Origin: Thozetella sp. PMI_491
Lineage: Eukaryota; Ascomycota; Sordariomycetes; Chaetosphaeriales; Chaetosphaeriaceae
Reading direction: 5' to 3'
Length of the DNA: 64,000 nt
NCBI GenBank assembly: GCA_021432635.1
Contig: MU270065.1
Coordinates: 433,977 to 497,976, forward strand
Shown: positions 8,560-19,600 of the stretch, piece after piece
Position numbering within the stretch: position 1 is the stretch's first letter
Layout: every line of letters starts with the position of its first letter
The notes under the pieces: generated by a model
Database searches by the model: none
Told to the model about the DNA's origin: nothing
The model's input: only the letters and a program-made list of their open reading frames with translations
Translations under genes and position numbers: made by a program

Positions 8560-11439
8560 ATGGCGACCGCCCTTGGCCCCGACATGATGGTTCGAACACC
8601 CACGACTGAGACCTTCAACGGGTCTGGCCTCCGAGACCCTATCGACGACATGGCGCCTCAGGTCTCCCCTCTACCGAGCCCCCAGGCCTCACCTCACGCC
8701 CTCCCTCTGCCGAACCCCCCGTTTGTCTTCCCCAACCGCCCATCTTCCTCGTCGGCCCCATCGTCGTATTCCCGAGCGACGGGTCGACGGCCACGGTCTG
8801 TGGTGGATGCACAACTCCCCGCCGACGAGATTCCCGCGGCCGAGCCGCCGCACCCCAGGCTGCACACGCTGCCGGCGTTTTCGTTCAACCCAGGTGCCGC
8901 CCTGGCGCCCCCTTCTCCCATGGAGACCGCCTTCCTCAGCCCTCCTCAGTCTCCTGCGTCCCCGCTGTCTCCCAAGACGATACCGCCTCGGCCCTCGAAC
9001 CACGGGCACAGGCGCGGGGGAAGCGAGTTTGTCGGCGGCAGCATTCGGACTGGCGACTCTATCACGGTGATGAGCACCAGCCCAACCAAGTCAGAGAGCG
9101 GAATGGCCTCGCCGACCCTCGCACCGGCGAATCCGAGCAGACGTCACGCCCACAGGAGATCCGCGGCGATATCTAGTCACGATCTCGCGTCCATCATCTT
9201 GCCGTCTCCCAACTCGACTGCCCTGAGGGGAAGCAGTGCTCCGAACAGCCCCGGTCCTGCTGATCAGCTCAACAAGAATTTCTCGTTCCCAGCTCTGAAC
9301 GACAACCCGTCCAAATCGGAACCCAGCCTTCCGACGACCCCTAGCAGCGAGCCCCAGACCGCTAGAGAGGTCATGGCCTCGAGCATTGAGCTGCAGCCCG
9401 CTCCCAAGCATGCCACTCGCACCCGAGTCGGGTTCTCAGACACGCTAGAGTTCATCCCAAGACCGCTGTCACTGGTCTCGAGCGATACCTCCAGCACGAT
9501 GACCGCGCGCCCCGGCCACTCAGTTTCCGGCAGTATTTCTTCGATCATTTCCGCCAGTAACACCGAGCGCGACGCGAGCCCGTCCCTAGGCCCAAGCCCT
9601 ACGCGGAAGTCGAACGCGAGCCGCCCCAGCACCGCCGGTGCTATCCTGGAGCGTACGCAGAGCATCCACGATGTGGAGCCGGATCTTCCTTCCCCGCGGA
9701 GGCGAGGCTCAATTCCCCATTTGGGGGCGATGCCGCCGCAGGATCTCGAGAGCTCGAAACCTGTATCACTCAGTCCTACAAAGACTCCGAAGAGGTGGTC
9801 CTTCTTCGGCCTCGAGCCTTTCGTCGCGGGCTCTCCTACGCGCTCCCGACCGGTTAGTGCGAGCTCGTCCGAATCACAAACCAAGCCCGCTGTCCTAGCA
9901 ACCTCTCCCCCCGAGCAAGTAGCCCCAGATTCCACTAAGGATGATGTGGATGCCGCCAGCTGCAAACCAGCTTCCAGGAAGCGAAGCAAGAAGCAGAAGA
10001 AGGTGAAGACATGGGCGGGCTCGATTCTCTCTCGCAAGACCAAGGTTCGTCACGGGAAGCAAAAATCCCGGGCCCCGACGCCTCCCGTCGTGACCGGTGA
10101 GGACGCACAAGACGAGGTCACCGAGGAGGCAACATCGGATGCGGCCCCCGAGCCGGAGCCAGTGATGCCCACGGTCCTGGTCACCGAGGAAGACCTGAGC
10201 GATGGTAATGAGCAATCCTGGAAGCCCCCACGGCCCGCCTCCGTGCCGGACGAAGACACGTCTTATCAGATGATCGATCTGGACGCGGCGCTTGGTCCTT
10301 TCGCCACCCCATTACCGAGAAACCTCGAATGGGAAGCGGCTCAGCGAGCTGGAGGTTTTGCGAAGAAGCAGTTGCATAGTGCTGCCGGATTACGAGGTTT
10401 TTCGGGTCCCGGCATGCATTACCACCGACGGGCGGAGAGCGCGCCAGAGATGGTGCCGTTCGAAGCAGGCCGGTTCGGGATCCATCGATTCGGGAGCAGT
10501 TCTACCATGGCAGATGTCTTTGAGGAGGACGAGGAAGACGATGACAGTGCCGACAAGTCGACTGGCCAGTCCACTCCGCTTGCCGAGACTCCGGCTGTTG
10601 ACAAGTCGGACTCTAGCTCCATGGGAGATGCCAGCGAGAATACCGACCAACTCTCGGTTCACAGCACCGGAATCGCAGTCCAGGCCGGTATCAAACGCAA
10701 AGGCAGCGACCTTAGCGAGGGAGAGAAGCCCCAGCTCGGCTCCCGGTTAAGATCAGAGCCCTCGGCGGCCACGTTTCACGACGAGGTCATTACCGAGGAG
10801 GCATCGGGCTCCAAGATGGCCCCGCTGGAGGATCCAGCAGCAGTTGTTGACGCGTCAGGCTCAGCAGCGCCCTCGCCGAGACCTTCCATCAGGACCAAGG
10901 ACCTGGCTCCCGTCGATGTCAATCCTCTACACCTGCCAGCCGCCTCGCTAGCGCCCATTAGCCCATACTCCATGACGCAGTCCTCTGCGTTCCCCTCGCC
11001 CCGGTCGCCCATGTCGTACGATGCGCACCGCATCTCAACGGCGCCGTCGTCAATCACCGAGGACAACTTCCAGTCGCTTCTGATGGGAGAGCCTGGCCCG
11101 GAGGTGCGGATATCGGTCGACATCGACATCCCGTCGTTGACAAGCAGCAATTCGACCATGACGCGGGAGAGCATCTTCGCCCATAACCCGCAAGCCAGGT
11201 ATCCGCCGCTCGACCATCAACAGAGGCCGGCCTCGTTCACGTCGACCGCCTTCGGCCGCCGGAGGTCCAGCCTCGCTAGCCTCAGCCGTCTCATCAGCAC
11301 CTCCCACGGGGAGCGGAGCAAGCTGTCGATGGAGGTGCCTCTGGACAGCGAGCCCGAGAAGAAGGCAAAGGCTAGCAAGACGAAACGCCTGAGCCGCATG
11401 ATGCAGTTCTGGAAACCCAAGGAGAAGGCCTCGTCCTAA
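8560..11439 (+). CDS. Large Ser/Pro-rich low-complexity protein
   Basis: A single-exon 959-residue protein. I chose the ATG at 8560 (ACCATGG context) over an in-frame ATG at 8332 in a poor context; the extra 76 residues read like a translated leader. The protein is dominated by Ser, Pro and Thr with many SP/TP sites (LPSPQASPHALPLP, SPPQSPASPLSPKT). It has recurrent basic islands, KRWSFFGLEPF near residue 410 and RKRSKKQKKVKTWAGSILSRK near residue 475, an acidic patch (FEEDEEDDDSAD), and a basic C-terminus RLSRMMQFWKPKEKASS. No signal peptide, membrane segment or catalytic domain is visible. Similar fungal proteins have been labelled cell wall proline-rich protein in annotations, but the absence of a signal peptide makes a cytoplasmic or nuclear phospho-regulated scaffold equally plausible. 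Confidence 0.82.
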   Translation: MATALGPDMMVRTPTTETFNGSGLRDPIDDMAPQVSPLPSPQASPHALPLPNPPFVFPNRPSSSSAPSSYSRATGRRPRSVVDAQLPADEIPAAEPPHPRLHTLPAFSFNPGAALAPPSPMETAFLSPPQSPASPLSPKTIPPRPSNHGHRRGGSEFVGGSIRTGDSITVMSTSPTKSESGMASPTLAPANPSRRHAHRRSAAISSHDLASIILPSPNSTALRGSSAPNSPGPADQLNKNFSFPALNDNPSKSEPSLPTTPSSEPQTAREVMASSIELQPAPKHATRTRVGFSDTLEFIPRPLSLVSSDTSSTMTARPGHSVSGSISSIISASNTERDASPSLGPSPTRKSNASRPSTAGAILERTQSIHDVEPDLPSPRRRGSIPHLGAMPPQDLESSKPVSLSPTKTPKRWSFFGLEPFVAGSPTRSRPVSASSSESQTKPAVLATSPPEQVAPDSTKDDVDAASCKPASRKRSKKQKKVKTWAGSILSRKTKVRHGKQKSRAPTPPVVTGEDAQDEVTEEATSDAAPEPEPVMPTVLVTEEDLSDGNEQSWKPPRPASVPDEDTSYQMIDLDAALGPFATPLPRNLEWEAAQRAGGFAKKQLHSAAGLRGFSGPGMHYHRRAESAPEMVPFEAGRFGIHRFGSSSTMADVFEEDEEDDDSADKSTGQSTPLAETPAVDKSDSSSMGDASENTDQLSVHSTGIAVQAGIKRKGSDLSEGEKPQLGSRLRSEPSAATFHDEVITEEASGSKMAPLEDPAAVVDASGSAAPSPRPSIRTKDLAPVDVNPLHLPAASLAPISPYSMTQSSAFPSPRSPMSYDAHRISTAPSSITEDNFQSLLMGEPGPEVRISVDIDIPSLTSSNSTMTRESIFAHNPQARYPPLDHQQRPASFTSTAFGRRRSSLASLSRLISTSHGERSKLSMEVPLDSEPEKKAKASKTKRLSRMMQFWKPKEKASS

Positions 11440-12906
11440 TTCCTCGAGGTTGATGACTGCAACATCTCAACTATCGGTGAGCCGGCCGACCATGGCACGC
11501 CGTATCGTCGGCATTCGACGCTTATGACTAAGGGCGGCTTCGGCGACAGCCCTCCAGCGACCTTTGGCTTCTTTGCTTACCTCGGTGCTTCGGGGCGCGG
11601 CGATCTTCATGCCCACCTCGACTGAGCCTTTGGGCTCCGGCATGGATTGGAGTTTTTAACGATAACATGGAATCACACCTTAATCACATATGACGAAGGG
11701 ATAGATCTCGCTTCCCATTGTTTTTGGCATGTCTCGAGAAACGTGAGATTGCGAGGGAGGGTGACATATGAATCACGAGAGGATCGTGTTGATGGCTCTT
11801 TGACTCTTTCGCGCTGGACATATCACTGTAAATGAGCTGTACGAAGACTGAACTACAACGGAAAGGGAACGGTAGCGAATGGCGCGTTGTACTGGCCAAG
11901 CATTTAAACGTGAGGGAAGCGGCGGGGGGTTGCTTGATTCTCGACTGCGGCGCTGGCCGGCACATGGAGAGGCCTAGGCCGCTGTGGGGAGAGATCTAGT
12001 TTGGTTCTTACTACTTGTTTCTCGCTGCTTACTGCTTGCTCGGACGGCGGTTTGACTTGCTTAGACGGCAGAAGACAAAAACAACCGGACTCCTGGTAGA
12101 CAAATAATAATGCACATATTTTTAGCTAGGTACCTCCAGTGCCACTTGATCTACTCGGTGAGACGGTTACCACAGTCCTAGTGATATGTAATTTTGAATC
12201 AAGCATCTGGTTTTGGTATCATGGCGAAGGCAAGCGGGATCAACACCAGAGCGAGAAGGTTTAAAATAAACGCGAGTATTCATACGTATGCAAATGGCAT
12301 ATATGATAGGCTCCTCTGCTATCAGGGTAATCAAAGCAAGACAAATCAATCATCCAAACTTACGCCAATTTCATCTCATCCCGGCGCAGGGTCCAGCCAC
12401 CCCGCAATGACCAGGTTCATTGCATCAAGGGGATCACCTATAGCAAGGTGGCTACCACCTCACCCTCAATCCCCTTTCTTAGTCTTTGCGAGAAACCTGG
12501 CACTTCACTCTGGATGCGTAGCAGAACCCGCAAGAGCACAAGGGCTGAGGGGCAGCGCGGGTGGTTTGTTTACACTGGAACCCTAACCCTTTCTGTGGTC
12601 CTTCCGATTAGCCCACGGGCAGCCGATGGGACAGGCTCTGCCTCGGCACTACGGAGTAGGCCTAGGCCGATCATCTAGCTCATTCGGCCCACAGCTTCGA
12701 CCTGCGAGCTCGAAGTAGCTATCTTCGACTGCTCTCAGCTCATATTCACGCCGCCGTCTTTGTTGTTTTTTGAACGAGCGACACGGCGACCGAGACGCCA
12801 AAAAGGGTTTGGTACCTACTGCAAAAACAGAGATTCGGCTTTGTCTTTTGGGGGCTCCGTTCTCGCAACGCTGGAAACCTGGTGCGAAGCTCACAGCTCC
12901 GTGCAA
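11440..12906. other. Intergenic: 3' flank and PEX4 promoter
   Basis: No gene seen. It contains an AGGTACCT palindrome at 12128-12135 and a telomere-like CCCTAACCCT motif at 12579-12590, both in the region upstream of PEX4. Confidence 0.5.
12579..12590 (+). promoter_or_regulatory. Telobox-like motif upstream of PEX4
   Basis: The bases AACCCTAACCCT match two fungal telomere repeats (TTAGGG on the other strand), 317 bases before the PEX4 ATG. In yeasts Tbf1-type factors bind such interstitial motifs in promoters; its use here is inference. Confidence 0.35.
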
Positions 12907-13480
12907 ATGTCGACCGCCTCCTCCGCCTCCGCCTCCCGAACTGCCACCCGACGGCTGCTGAAGGAAGTCGAATCGATCAGCAAGCTCCAGGGGAACTACG
13001 AAACCGGGATTGAACGCATCGGTCCGGTCAGCGAGGATGAGCTCTTCCGCTGGGAAGCGGTGATCAACGGCCAAGAGGTAGGGAATGGCTACGATGGTAT
13101 ATCCTGCCCTGCTATTCCTCACGCGCGCAGCGGCTCGAGCTGACCACAAACCTCTCGCAGAAGGAAGATGGCTCCTCCGCATCACCATCCCTCCCGGCTA
13201 CCCGCAGCAGCCCCCCAAGATCGAGTTCATGACGCCCATCGTGCACGCCAACGTGGCTCTGCAGACGGGCGAGATCTGCCTGGACCTGCTCAAGGATGCG
13301 TGGTCGGGCACCTACACGATCCTCGAGTGCGTGAGAGCCGTTCGCATGCTGCTGAGCTGCCCGGGCACCGACAGCCCACTCAACGTGGACGTGGCAGCCC
13401 TGCTCCGGAACGGCGACACGCTCGGGGCGCGGAAGCTCGTCGAGCTTTGGGTCGAGGAGGAACGATATGAAGGAAAATGA
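12907..13480 (+). CDS. PEX4: Peroxisomal ubiquitin-conjugating enzyme Pex4
   Basis: A 169-residue E2 enzyme from exons 12907-13096 and 13161-13480. The intron 13097-13160 has donor GTATAT and acceptor CAG, and the join restores GYDEGRWLLRITIPP. The E2 core shows PPGYPQQPPKIEFMTPIVH, the active-site context TGEICLDLLKDAW with catalytic Cys103, and the conserved tail TDSPLNVDVAALLRNGD. The fusion of ILECVRAVRMLL with SPLNVDVAALL is characteristic of Pex4/Ubc10. Pex4 loads ubiquitin onto the import receptor Pex5 at the peroxisome membrane so that it can be recycled by the Pex1/Pex6 exportomer. The usual HPN tripeptide of E2s reads HAN here. It is convergent with MNN9. Confidence 0.9.
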
Positions 13481-14187
13481 AACGAGAGCGAAAGGACGTC
13501 GGGGCGGGTTGAAACAAGTCCTGAAGAAACCCCTCCTAGGAAGAGTAAAAGAATGCGTACACCTGGAATGGAATGGAGTCGGGTTTCGGCGTTTCTGGCA
13601 CACATGCATGGGAAGCGATCGGGTCCACTGCACAGCAGTTGCGTCATCAAGGACGAATTCTAGGATCATTCCCGACGGAGTTTGAGGAATTGGGCAACAC
13701 ACTATTTGATTGGAAAGGGGGAGAAGTCTAGAACAACTGGCTCGAGCAATGCCGATTTCTATACGCTCTGCATTGCATCGTCAGAGAAGTGCTATGCTTA
13801 CACACATGATTCAAAAGCAGCGTAACCGTTGATCGACGCCTGTGCCCTACCGAGGGACTATCGTACAGGGCTCACGTCGCGACGCGAGCTACCGTCAACC
13901 AAACTTGTTATAGATCCGATCTGCGCGCCTGTCGCCCAATGCTTGCAGGGCGCACACTCCCTGACTGCCATTCATAATCGCAAGAACGCCGTAGCCCCGG
14001 GCCGGACACGGTATGAAGACCGTGCCAAAAACTCCTTCTATGTTAGTCATGACCAGTCGAAAGGATGGTCTGGGTATGCTCTGGCCTGCCGTCGCGGAGA
14101 CGAGACAGGGCTCGATATTCTAAGGTGCAGCTGTCGTGCCCGCCATGGGACACCTTGAACAGCAGTGGTGCGCCGTCCGTCGATGTT
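13481..14187. other. Convergent intergenic region, PEX4 and MNN9 3' ends
   Basis: Both flanking genes end here, so this should hold two 3' UTRs. I see no additional gene. Confidence 0.5.
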
Positions 14188-15372
14188 TCACTCGTTATAG
14201 TGGTAGACCTATCGCCTCACGTCAGTGTCACTGTACCATGCTGCCACCTGGCGAACGCAGCCACGCACCTTGTAGTTAGGCAGTCCAGTTGCCTGCCAGC
14301 CTAATCTCTTGGCCATCTTGGCGAAACCCTCTGTCTCGATGAGGTGGTAGAACGGGAAAGGCGGGAACATGGCGCCGTCGCGATGGACGTCGGCCTTGAC
14401 GAGCAGAGCGGTGCCTCCGACGCCGTCCAGGTCCACCTCGGTGTGCAGGTCCTGCTCGGGCGTGTACAAGTACGCCATCAGCGACCTCCAAGTCGCCATG
14501 TCGGCGTAACCCTCCAGGAGGATCTCGTCGGGGCCCATCTTGGCCGCCAACTCCTGCGCGGTCGGGCTGTCCTGCCAGTTGTTGAAGTCGTATGGCCGCT
14601 CGTCCATCTGCCTCTTCTCGCTGTTGTAGTACTTCTGGAAGCAGTTCGGCGCAATGAGGGGCTTGTCGTGGCGTGCCAGATCCTGAATCAGGGTCGGAGG
14701 TGTCTCAATGATGTCGGCATCCAGCCACAGGACCCACGAGGTCGACGGTCCCAGGGTGGTGAAGAGGAGTGAATTTCGCGCCTTGGACATGGCGGCGCGG
14801 CGCCCCTTCTGGTTCTGCATCTTGTGCCGCTCTACCTCGTCTTGCGAGGGGATTGGGGGCTCGAAATCCTGCCGCAGGATGATGATGCTCTTGAAACGGT
14901 CCTTCTCGGGTCCGTATTTCTGCGTCTTGGTGATCTGCTTCTGGAGCTCCGACGTCGCCGCGTTGCCCTCCTTGTTCTTGGGGAGGATGAATCCCAGGGT
15001 GATCAGCTCGTGGGGGTAGTTGAGCTTCAGGAGGTTGTCCCAGTAGCCCTGGTAGAAGCGAGCCATGGGGGTGAGGATGAGCACATTCTCGCGGTTCTCA
15101 ATGGGGTTCGGCGTGATGGTGACGTTGTTGAGGTTGTACCGTATGACAGGGGGCGGCGGCTGCTTCCCATTGGGCTTGCCGGCTGACTTGCGGAAAGGAG
15201 AGGTCGGAGGCGAGAGGGGGTGAGATGCAGCGCTGGATTTCCGGGCGGCTGAGAAGTCGGAGTGCGAAGGAGCTATCAAGAAGTAAAGAATGAAGATGAC
15301 GAGGACGGCGCCGAGGAGGAGAGTGATGGGGTTCGCCTTCTTCAGACGAACTGGCCCCAGCGGACGCGCCAT
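14188..15372 (-). CDS. MNN9: Mannan polymerase subunit Mnn9 (glycosyltransferase 62)
   Basis: A 374-residue type II Golgi membrane protein from exon 14269-15372 and a last coding exon of only 21 bases (14188-14208, VYHYNE and stop). The 60-nt intron (14209-14268) has donor GTGCGT, branch CTGAC and acceptor TAG. Residues 1-13 are cytosolic and 14-34 form the membrane anchor (ITLLLGAVLVIFILYFLIA). The catalytic domain begins near RENVLILTPMARFYQGYW and has the DXD metal/nucleotide-sugar motif as LWLDADI (Asp218, Asp220), then NCFQKYYNSEKRQ and the family end LPNYKVYHYNE. Mnn9-type proteins extend the alpha-1,6-mannose backbone of N-linked mannan in the cis-Golgi. It is divergently oriented with RPN13 across 688 bases. 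Confidence 0.93.
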
Positions 15373-16060
15373 TCTGGCCCTGGACTCGTCGGCGGTCGCA
15401 CTTTGGGGAAAGAGAGGGAGGGAGGGAGCGGGTAAGGTCGAATGCAGAATCAGCGCATCAAGGACGTTCAGGGGTTGGACGGTTCGGGACCTGTCGCTCT
15501 CGTTCGCATCTACGGCCGACTCTGGACGTTGGCTCGATGGCGTGCAGCGTTGTGACGGGTGTGCGGGGATAAGAGGGGGGGAAAAAAACGAAAGATGGCG
15601 ATGCCGTCCACCAGGGAGGGGGTGGCCTCGCTGCTGTGCTGATTGACAGGACCGGTAGGCGGTCTCCGTGGGTGAATGTCTCGTCTAAATCGGCGAGCTT
15701 CTTTTTGAAGAAAAGAAGCCAGGTGCGCCAGAAAGGACCCCCGGCAAATCGTCTACCGTCTAGCGTGTGTCGTTACTATCTTGGGACCCACACTGCATGT
15801 GCTGCAGGGGCGGCGGCTCTCAGCCTCAGATCTTTAAGACACAAGAGCTCCAGCCACAGCTACGTCTTCAGTGCAGCCTGGTGCATCTTGAACGCTTGCA
15901 CCTCGAGAGCTCGCCGCCACCTTCCCAGCACTCTCTTAAGCAAACAATCGCTGCTGCGACCAAACCCACCGCGACACCTCCCCTTCCCTTCCCCTCATTT
16001 AGTTTCTTGTCATATTCCCCCCTCTCTCGTCATTTCCAAGAAGCTGCCGCCGCTTCCGCA
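15373..16060. other. Divergent promoter region MNN9 / RPN13
   Basis: The bidirectional upstream region of MNN9 (ATG at 15372) and RPN13 (ATG at 16061). The RPN13 side is pyrimidine-rich from about 15960 to 16035, as is common in fungal leaders. No separate gene is seen. Confidence 0.5.
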
Positions 16061-17576
16061 ATGTCGATAATACCCATCATCACCTTCAAGGCCGGCCTCT
16101 GCGACGTCGATGTTGGTGCCGCCCCCGGTCACGAGATACAGAGCATTCGCTAACTCGACGCAGTCGTCATCCAAGCCTTACAAGATCAAGCCTCTTCAGA
16201 AGCCGGGCTACATTTACCTCTACTCCGAAGATGGTACAGTGGCCGCCTGCCCCCTCAAGGGACCTCTGATGCTGACCACCCGCAGACCTGATTCACTTCT
16301 GCTGGCGACCACGCGATGTCCCCATGGACCAGCCCGAGCTGGACCTCGTCATGGTCCCCACCGACGGCCACTTCCTACCCTACGACACCAAGTCTCCAGC
16401 CAACCCGACTTCCAAGACCAACGGCCGCATCTTCGCCCTCAAGTTCTCCTCCTCCTCCCAGCGCCACCTCTTCTGGCTGCAGTCCAAACCCCAGGGCCGC
16501 AGCGGCGATCCGGCCTGGCTCAGCCCGCGGGATCGCAAGATCGGCGACATCGTCGACCGGCTTCTCCAAGGCGAGGAGGTGGACGTCACCCGAGAGCTCT
16601 CCTCGGTGCGGGACAACAACAATGACAGCCACGAGCCCGGCGACGAGGATGCCACCATGCGCGATGTCGACGACCAGCCGCACGGCGGCAGCGGGGGTGC
16701 CGGTGCCGACGCCACCGGGGCGGACATCCGGGAAGAGGGCGAGGAAGCCAGAGAAGGAGGAGCAGATGGTGCGCGAGCGTAGGTGAACTTTCTCCATCAC
16801 AGTGCATCCGGAGTGTGCCTCGGGTGAGGTTTAAGACCGGCTCGCTGGCGCATGCGGGCCGTAAAAAGGGCAAGAAACTGCCATGTACTTCTATCTAGAC
16901 TCTGGGGGCCTTGCGTCCGGGGGCCGAGAAAAGAAAACAAAACGATTGAGACAGCCGTCACTCTCGCCACGCTTCCTCCAATACTTTTCTATCCCATTAC
17001 CTCTCTCCAGCGTGGCCTTGGCTGACGCATCCTTTCTGCAGTGCAAGCTCGGGGGGGCCGGATGCCGCTGCGGCCGTCCGGGACTTCCTCGCATCGCTCA
17101 AAGGCACCCCTGGCCTCGGCGGTGGCTCGTCTCAGGGCAAGTTGTATCCCTTGCTGAACGACTTGCTGGACAGGTCGGTCACAGTGCCCCTCGCTGATTC
17201 AGCCTCGGAAGCCGAGGTCGACAACCTCCTCAGCTATCTCCCTCCCGCAGTTCTGGTCCTGGCCCTCCGGGGCGACCAGGGCGGCAGCGCGCAGTTGGAT
17301 TTGAGTGCAGACGCCGCTGCCGCAGCGAAAGCTGCCATGACCCTCAACCAGAAGCGGACCCTGCTGAAGAAGGTGCTGCGCAGCCCCCAATTCAACCAGA
17401 GCCTGCTCAGCCTTACAAATGCCCTACGAGAAGGCGGTCTGCCGAGCATTTCCGAGGCCCTGGGCATTCGTGTCGAGAACGGCGGACACGTGCGGGGAGG
17501 CAATGTGCCATTAGGAGGCGGGGATGCTGTCGAGGCCTTCGTGGAGGGAATCAAGAGGTTTGTTGAGAAGAAGTGA
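16061..17576 (+). CDS. RPN13: 26S proteasome ubiquitin receptor Rpn13/ADRM1
   Basis: A 382-residue protein from exons 16061-16111, 16164-16233, 16286-16778 and 17042-17576. The first two introns are 52 nt each; the third is 263 nt with donor GTAGGT, branch CTGAC and acceptor CAG. The N-terminal Pru domain reads MSIIPIITFKAGLCDVD, then SSSKPYKIKPLQKPGYIYLY, LIHFCWRPRD and LKFSSSSQRHLFWLQSKPQ. An acidic, Gly-rich linker (residues about 165-250) follows. The C-terminal DEUBAD domain, which binds the deubiquitinase Uch37 in animals, starts near AAAAVRDFLASLKG and continues through YPLLNDLLDRSVTVPLAD to the end. Rpn13 sits on Rpn2 in the 19S particle and captures ubiquitinated substrates. The donor of intron 3 overlaps the stop codon that would otherwise end exon 3, so a single-exon call would truncate the protein. 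Confidence 0.9.
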
Positions 17577-18259
17577 AGGCAGCCCAGTGTGAGGTGGAAG
17601 AATGAACAGACGACTGGCGAGTAGGCATAGCGGTAGACACGCCATCAATGCTCGTGTTCATGGCATTGCTTTGCAACTACTCACATGGAAGACCCAGCCT
17701 AGGTCCCGTCTTTGAGGAAGTATTCGTTAGAAGCGAATAATACATGAATGGAGGCTCTTCTTTGACGTGCTTATGCCCTTGGCTTTCTTTTCCAGTCGCG
17801 CTCCCCTTTACAGTCTTGCTCCTTATAATCTTACCCAGGAACAAAGTAATGTGCTTCGTATATACCCAAGTCGCGGGATAATACTGAACAATACAGATTC
17901 CCAGAGACAGTGCTGTACATGGCTAGACCCTCTATACTTTGCACAGGAAGGTGCTCTAACAAATTGATTCCTTTGGAGGCGACGCGGGGGAAGCATGTAT
18001 TGCCGCGACTTTGAAGCGACGGCGAGCCGTCGTGCATTGCGTCCAACGGCACTGTTTATTCTCGCACTGTAGCGTCCGTGCACGCTCTCTTGCCTGCCGG
18101 GGGAGCTTCAGCCACAAATCCCCGGTCCCCTCGCGGTAGCTCTGCCGACGACCCTTGCTTGCAACCTCGCGCCGCATCACCAGCGCCGGTTTGCGACAAC
18201 CCTCCTTCCACAATCACCAACTCATCTCACGATCGGATCCGACTGCGCCTGTCGTCGCG
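17577..18259. other. Intergenic RPN13 to CUS2
   Basis: Holds the 3' UTR of RPN13 and the promoter of CUS2. No gene seen. Confidence 0.5.
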
Positions 18260-19600
18260 ATGGCCGGCCAAGCTGAGGTCTGGTCTTTTCCGACCGACCC
18301 CACCCAATTTGACGGTGACGACCGCATCTCTTTCTCCAAACTCGACAACAAATACATCGCGGTCCAAAATGACGGCACCGAGTATGAGTTCGACACTGAC
18401 CTCCGGCGCTGGCTTCCCATCGCAGACGAGGCTCTGATCCAGGCGCAGCAGCGCGGATATGGCGATGCCGATGATGACAATTACGAACCTCGCACCCACG
18501 GCCAGAAGAGAAAGATGGACTCAAACGACCGCGAGGTAAGCTGAGCTCGCTCGCAGGCACGCATGCAGCCCGGGCTTTCGCAATCCCGCACGCCGCATCT
18601 ACTTTCTCCTTCCCTGCTACCGCGCCCCGGGCTCCAGAAAAGCTCTGCTGCGCTCTACGACGTTCGGGGACACTAACCTGGTGTTATTTTTCCTTTCGCT
18701 CCCGCACAGGACAGCAACAGCCGTGCCAAGCCCAACAAGAGACATGCTGCCCGGCAGCCTCCCCAGCCCAAGCAGAACACAGCCATCTACGTCACCGGCC
18801 TGCCCGTCGATGTCACCGTCGACGAGGTCGCCGAGCACTTCTCGCGCAAATGTGGCGTCATTGCCGAAGAGATCGACAGCGGTCGGCCGCGCATCAAGCT
18901 CTACACGGACGCCGACGGCCAGTTCAAGGGCGACGCCCTGATCGTCTTCTTCAAACCCCAGTCGGTTGATATGGCTATCATGCTCCTGGACGACACCGAC
19001 TTTCGTTTCACCTCGTCCGGCCTCTCGAGCGGCAAGATACGCGTGCAAGCGGCCGACTCGAGCTACAAGAAGACCAACTACGATGCCGACGACAGCGCCA
19101 AGGCCAGCAGCAACGGAGAAGGCTCCAGCCTCCACAGCCAGGACAAAAAGTCACACAAGCAGCGTAGCGACGACAAGGTCAAGATTATCAAGAAGACCCA
19201 GAAGCTATCCGCCCGGCTGGCGGACTGGGACGACGACGAGCCCGCCTACCTCGACAACAAGGGGGGCAAGTGGGACAAGGTAGTGATCCTGACCCATATG
19301 TTTACTCTCGAGGAGCTCGAGGAGGACCCAGCAGCCCTGCTCGACATCAAGGAGGACATCCGGGAGGAGTGCGCGAAGCTTGGCGAGGTCACCAACGTCG
19401 TACTCTTCGACCAGGAGTCTGAGGGTATTGTGAGCGTCAAGTTTCGGACCTCCGAGGCTGCCAAGCTGTGCGTGGAACGCATGCACGGCCGCGCCTTTGA
19501 TGGTCGCACTGTCGAGGCCTTCTTCGCCACAGGCCGGGAGAAGTTTCAGAGATCCAAGAAGGATGGCAACGGCGAGGATAACGATGACGACAGTGACTAG
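18260..19600 (+). CDS. CUS2: U2 snRNP splicing factor, CUS2/Tat-SF1 family
   Basis: A 388-residue protein from exons 18260-18535 and 18710-19600. The intron 18536-18709 has donor GTAAGC, branch CACTAACC and acceptor CAG. The N-terminus (YIAVQNDGTEYEFDTDLRRW) resembles the Tat-SF1 N-terminal aromatic motif. RRM1 spans about 114-200 (TAIYVTGLPVDVTVDEVAEH, then FKGDALIVFF). A basic, low-complexity linker leads to a second RRM at about 283-372 (VVILTHMF, then GIVSVKF) that carries the arginine-x-phenylalanine signature of a U2AF-homology motif (GRAFDG). The tail is acidic. CUS2/Tat-SF1 proteins contact SF3b1 and help U2 snRNA fold before branch-site recognition, in the nucleus. Confidence 0.9.

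Noticed and set aside
9264-10043. 259-codon antisense frame within the 959-residue protein gene
   Set aside because: Shadow of a GC-rich Ser/Pro coding sequence; no recognisable motif and no splice structure.
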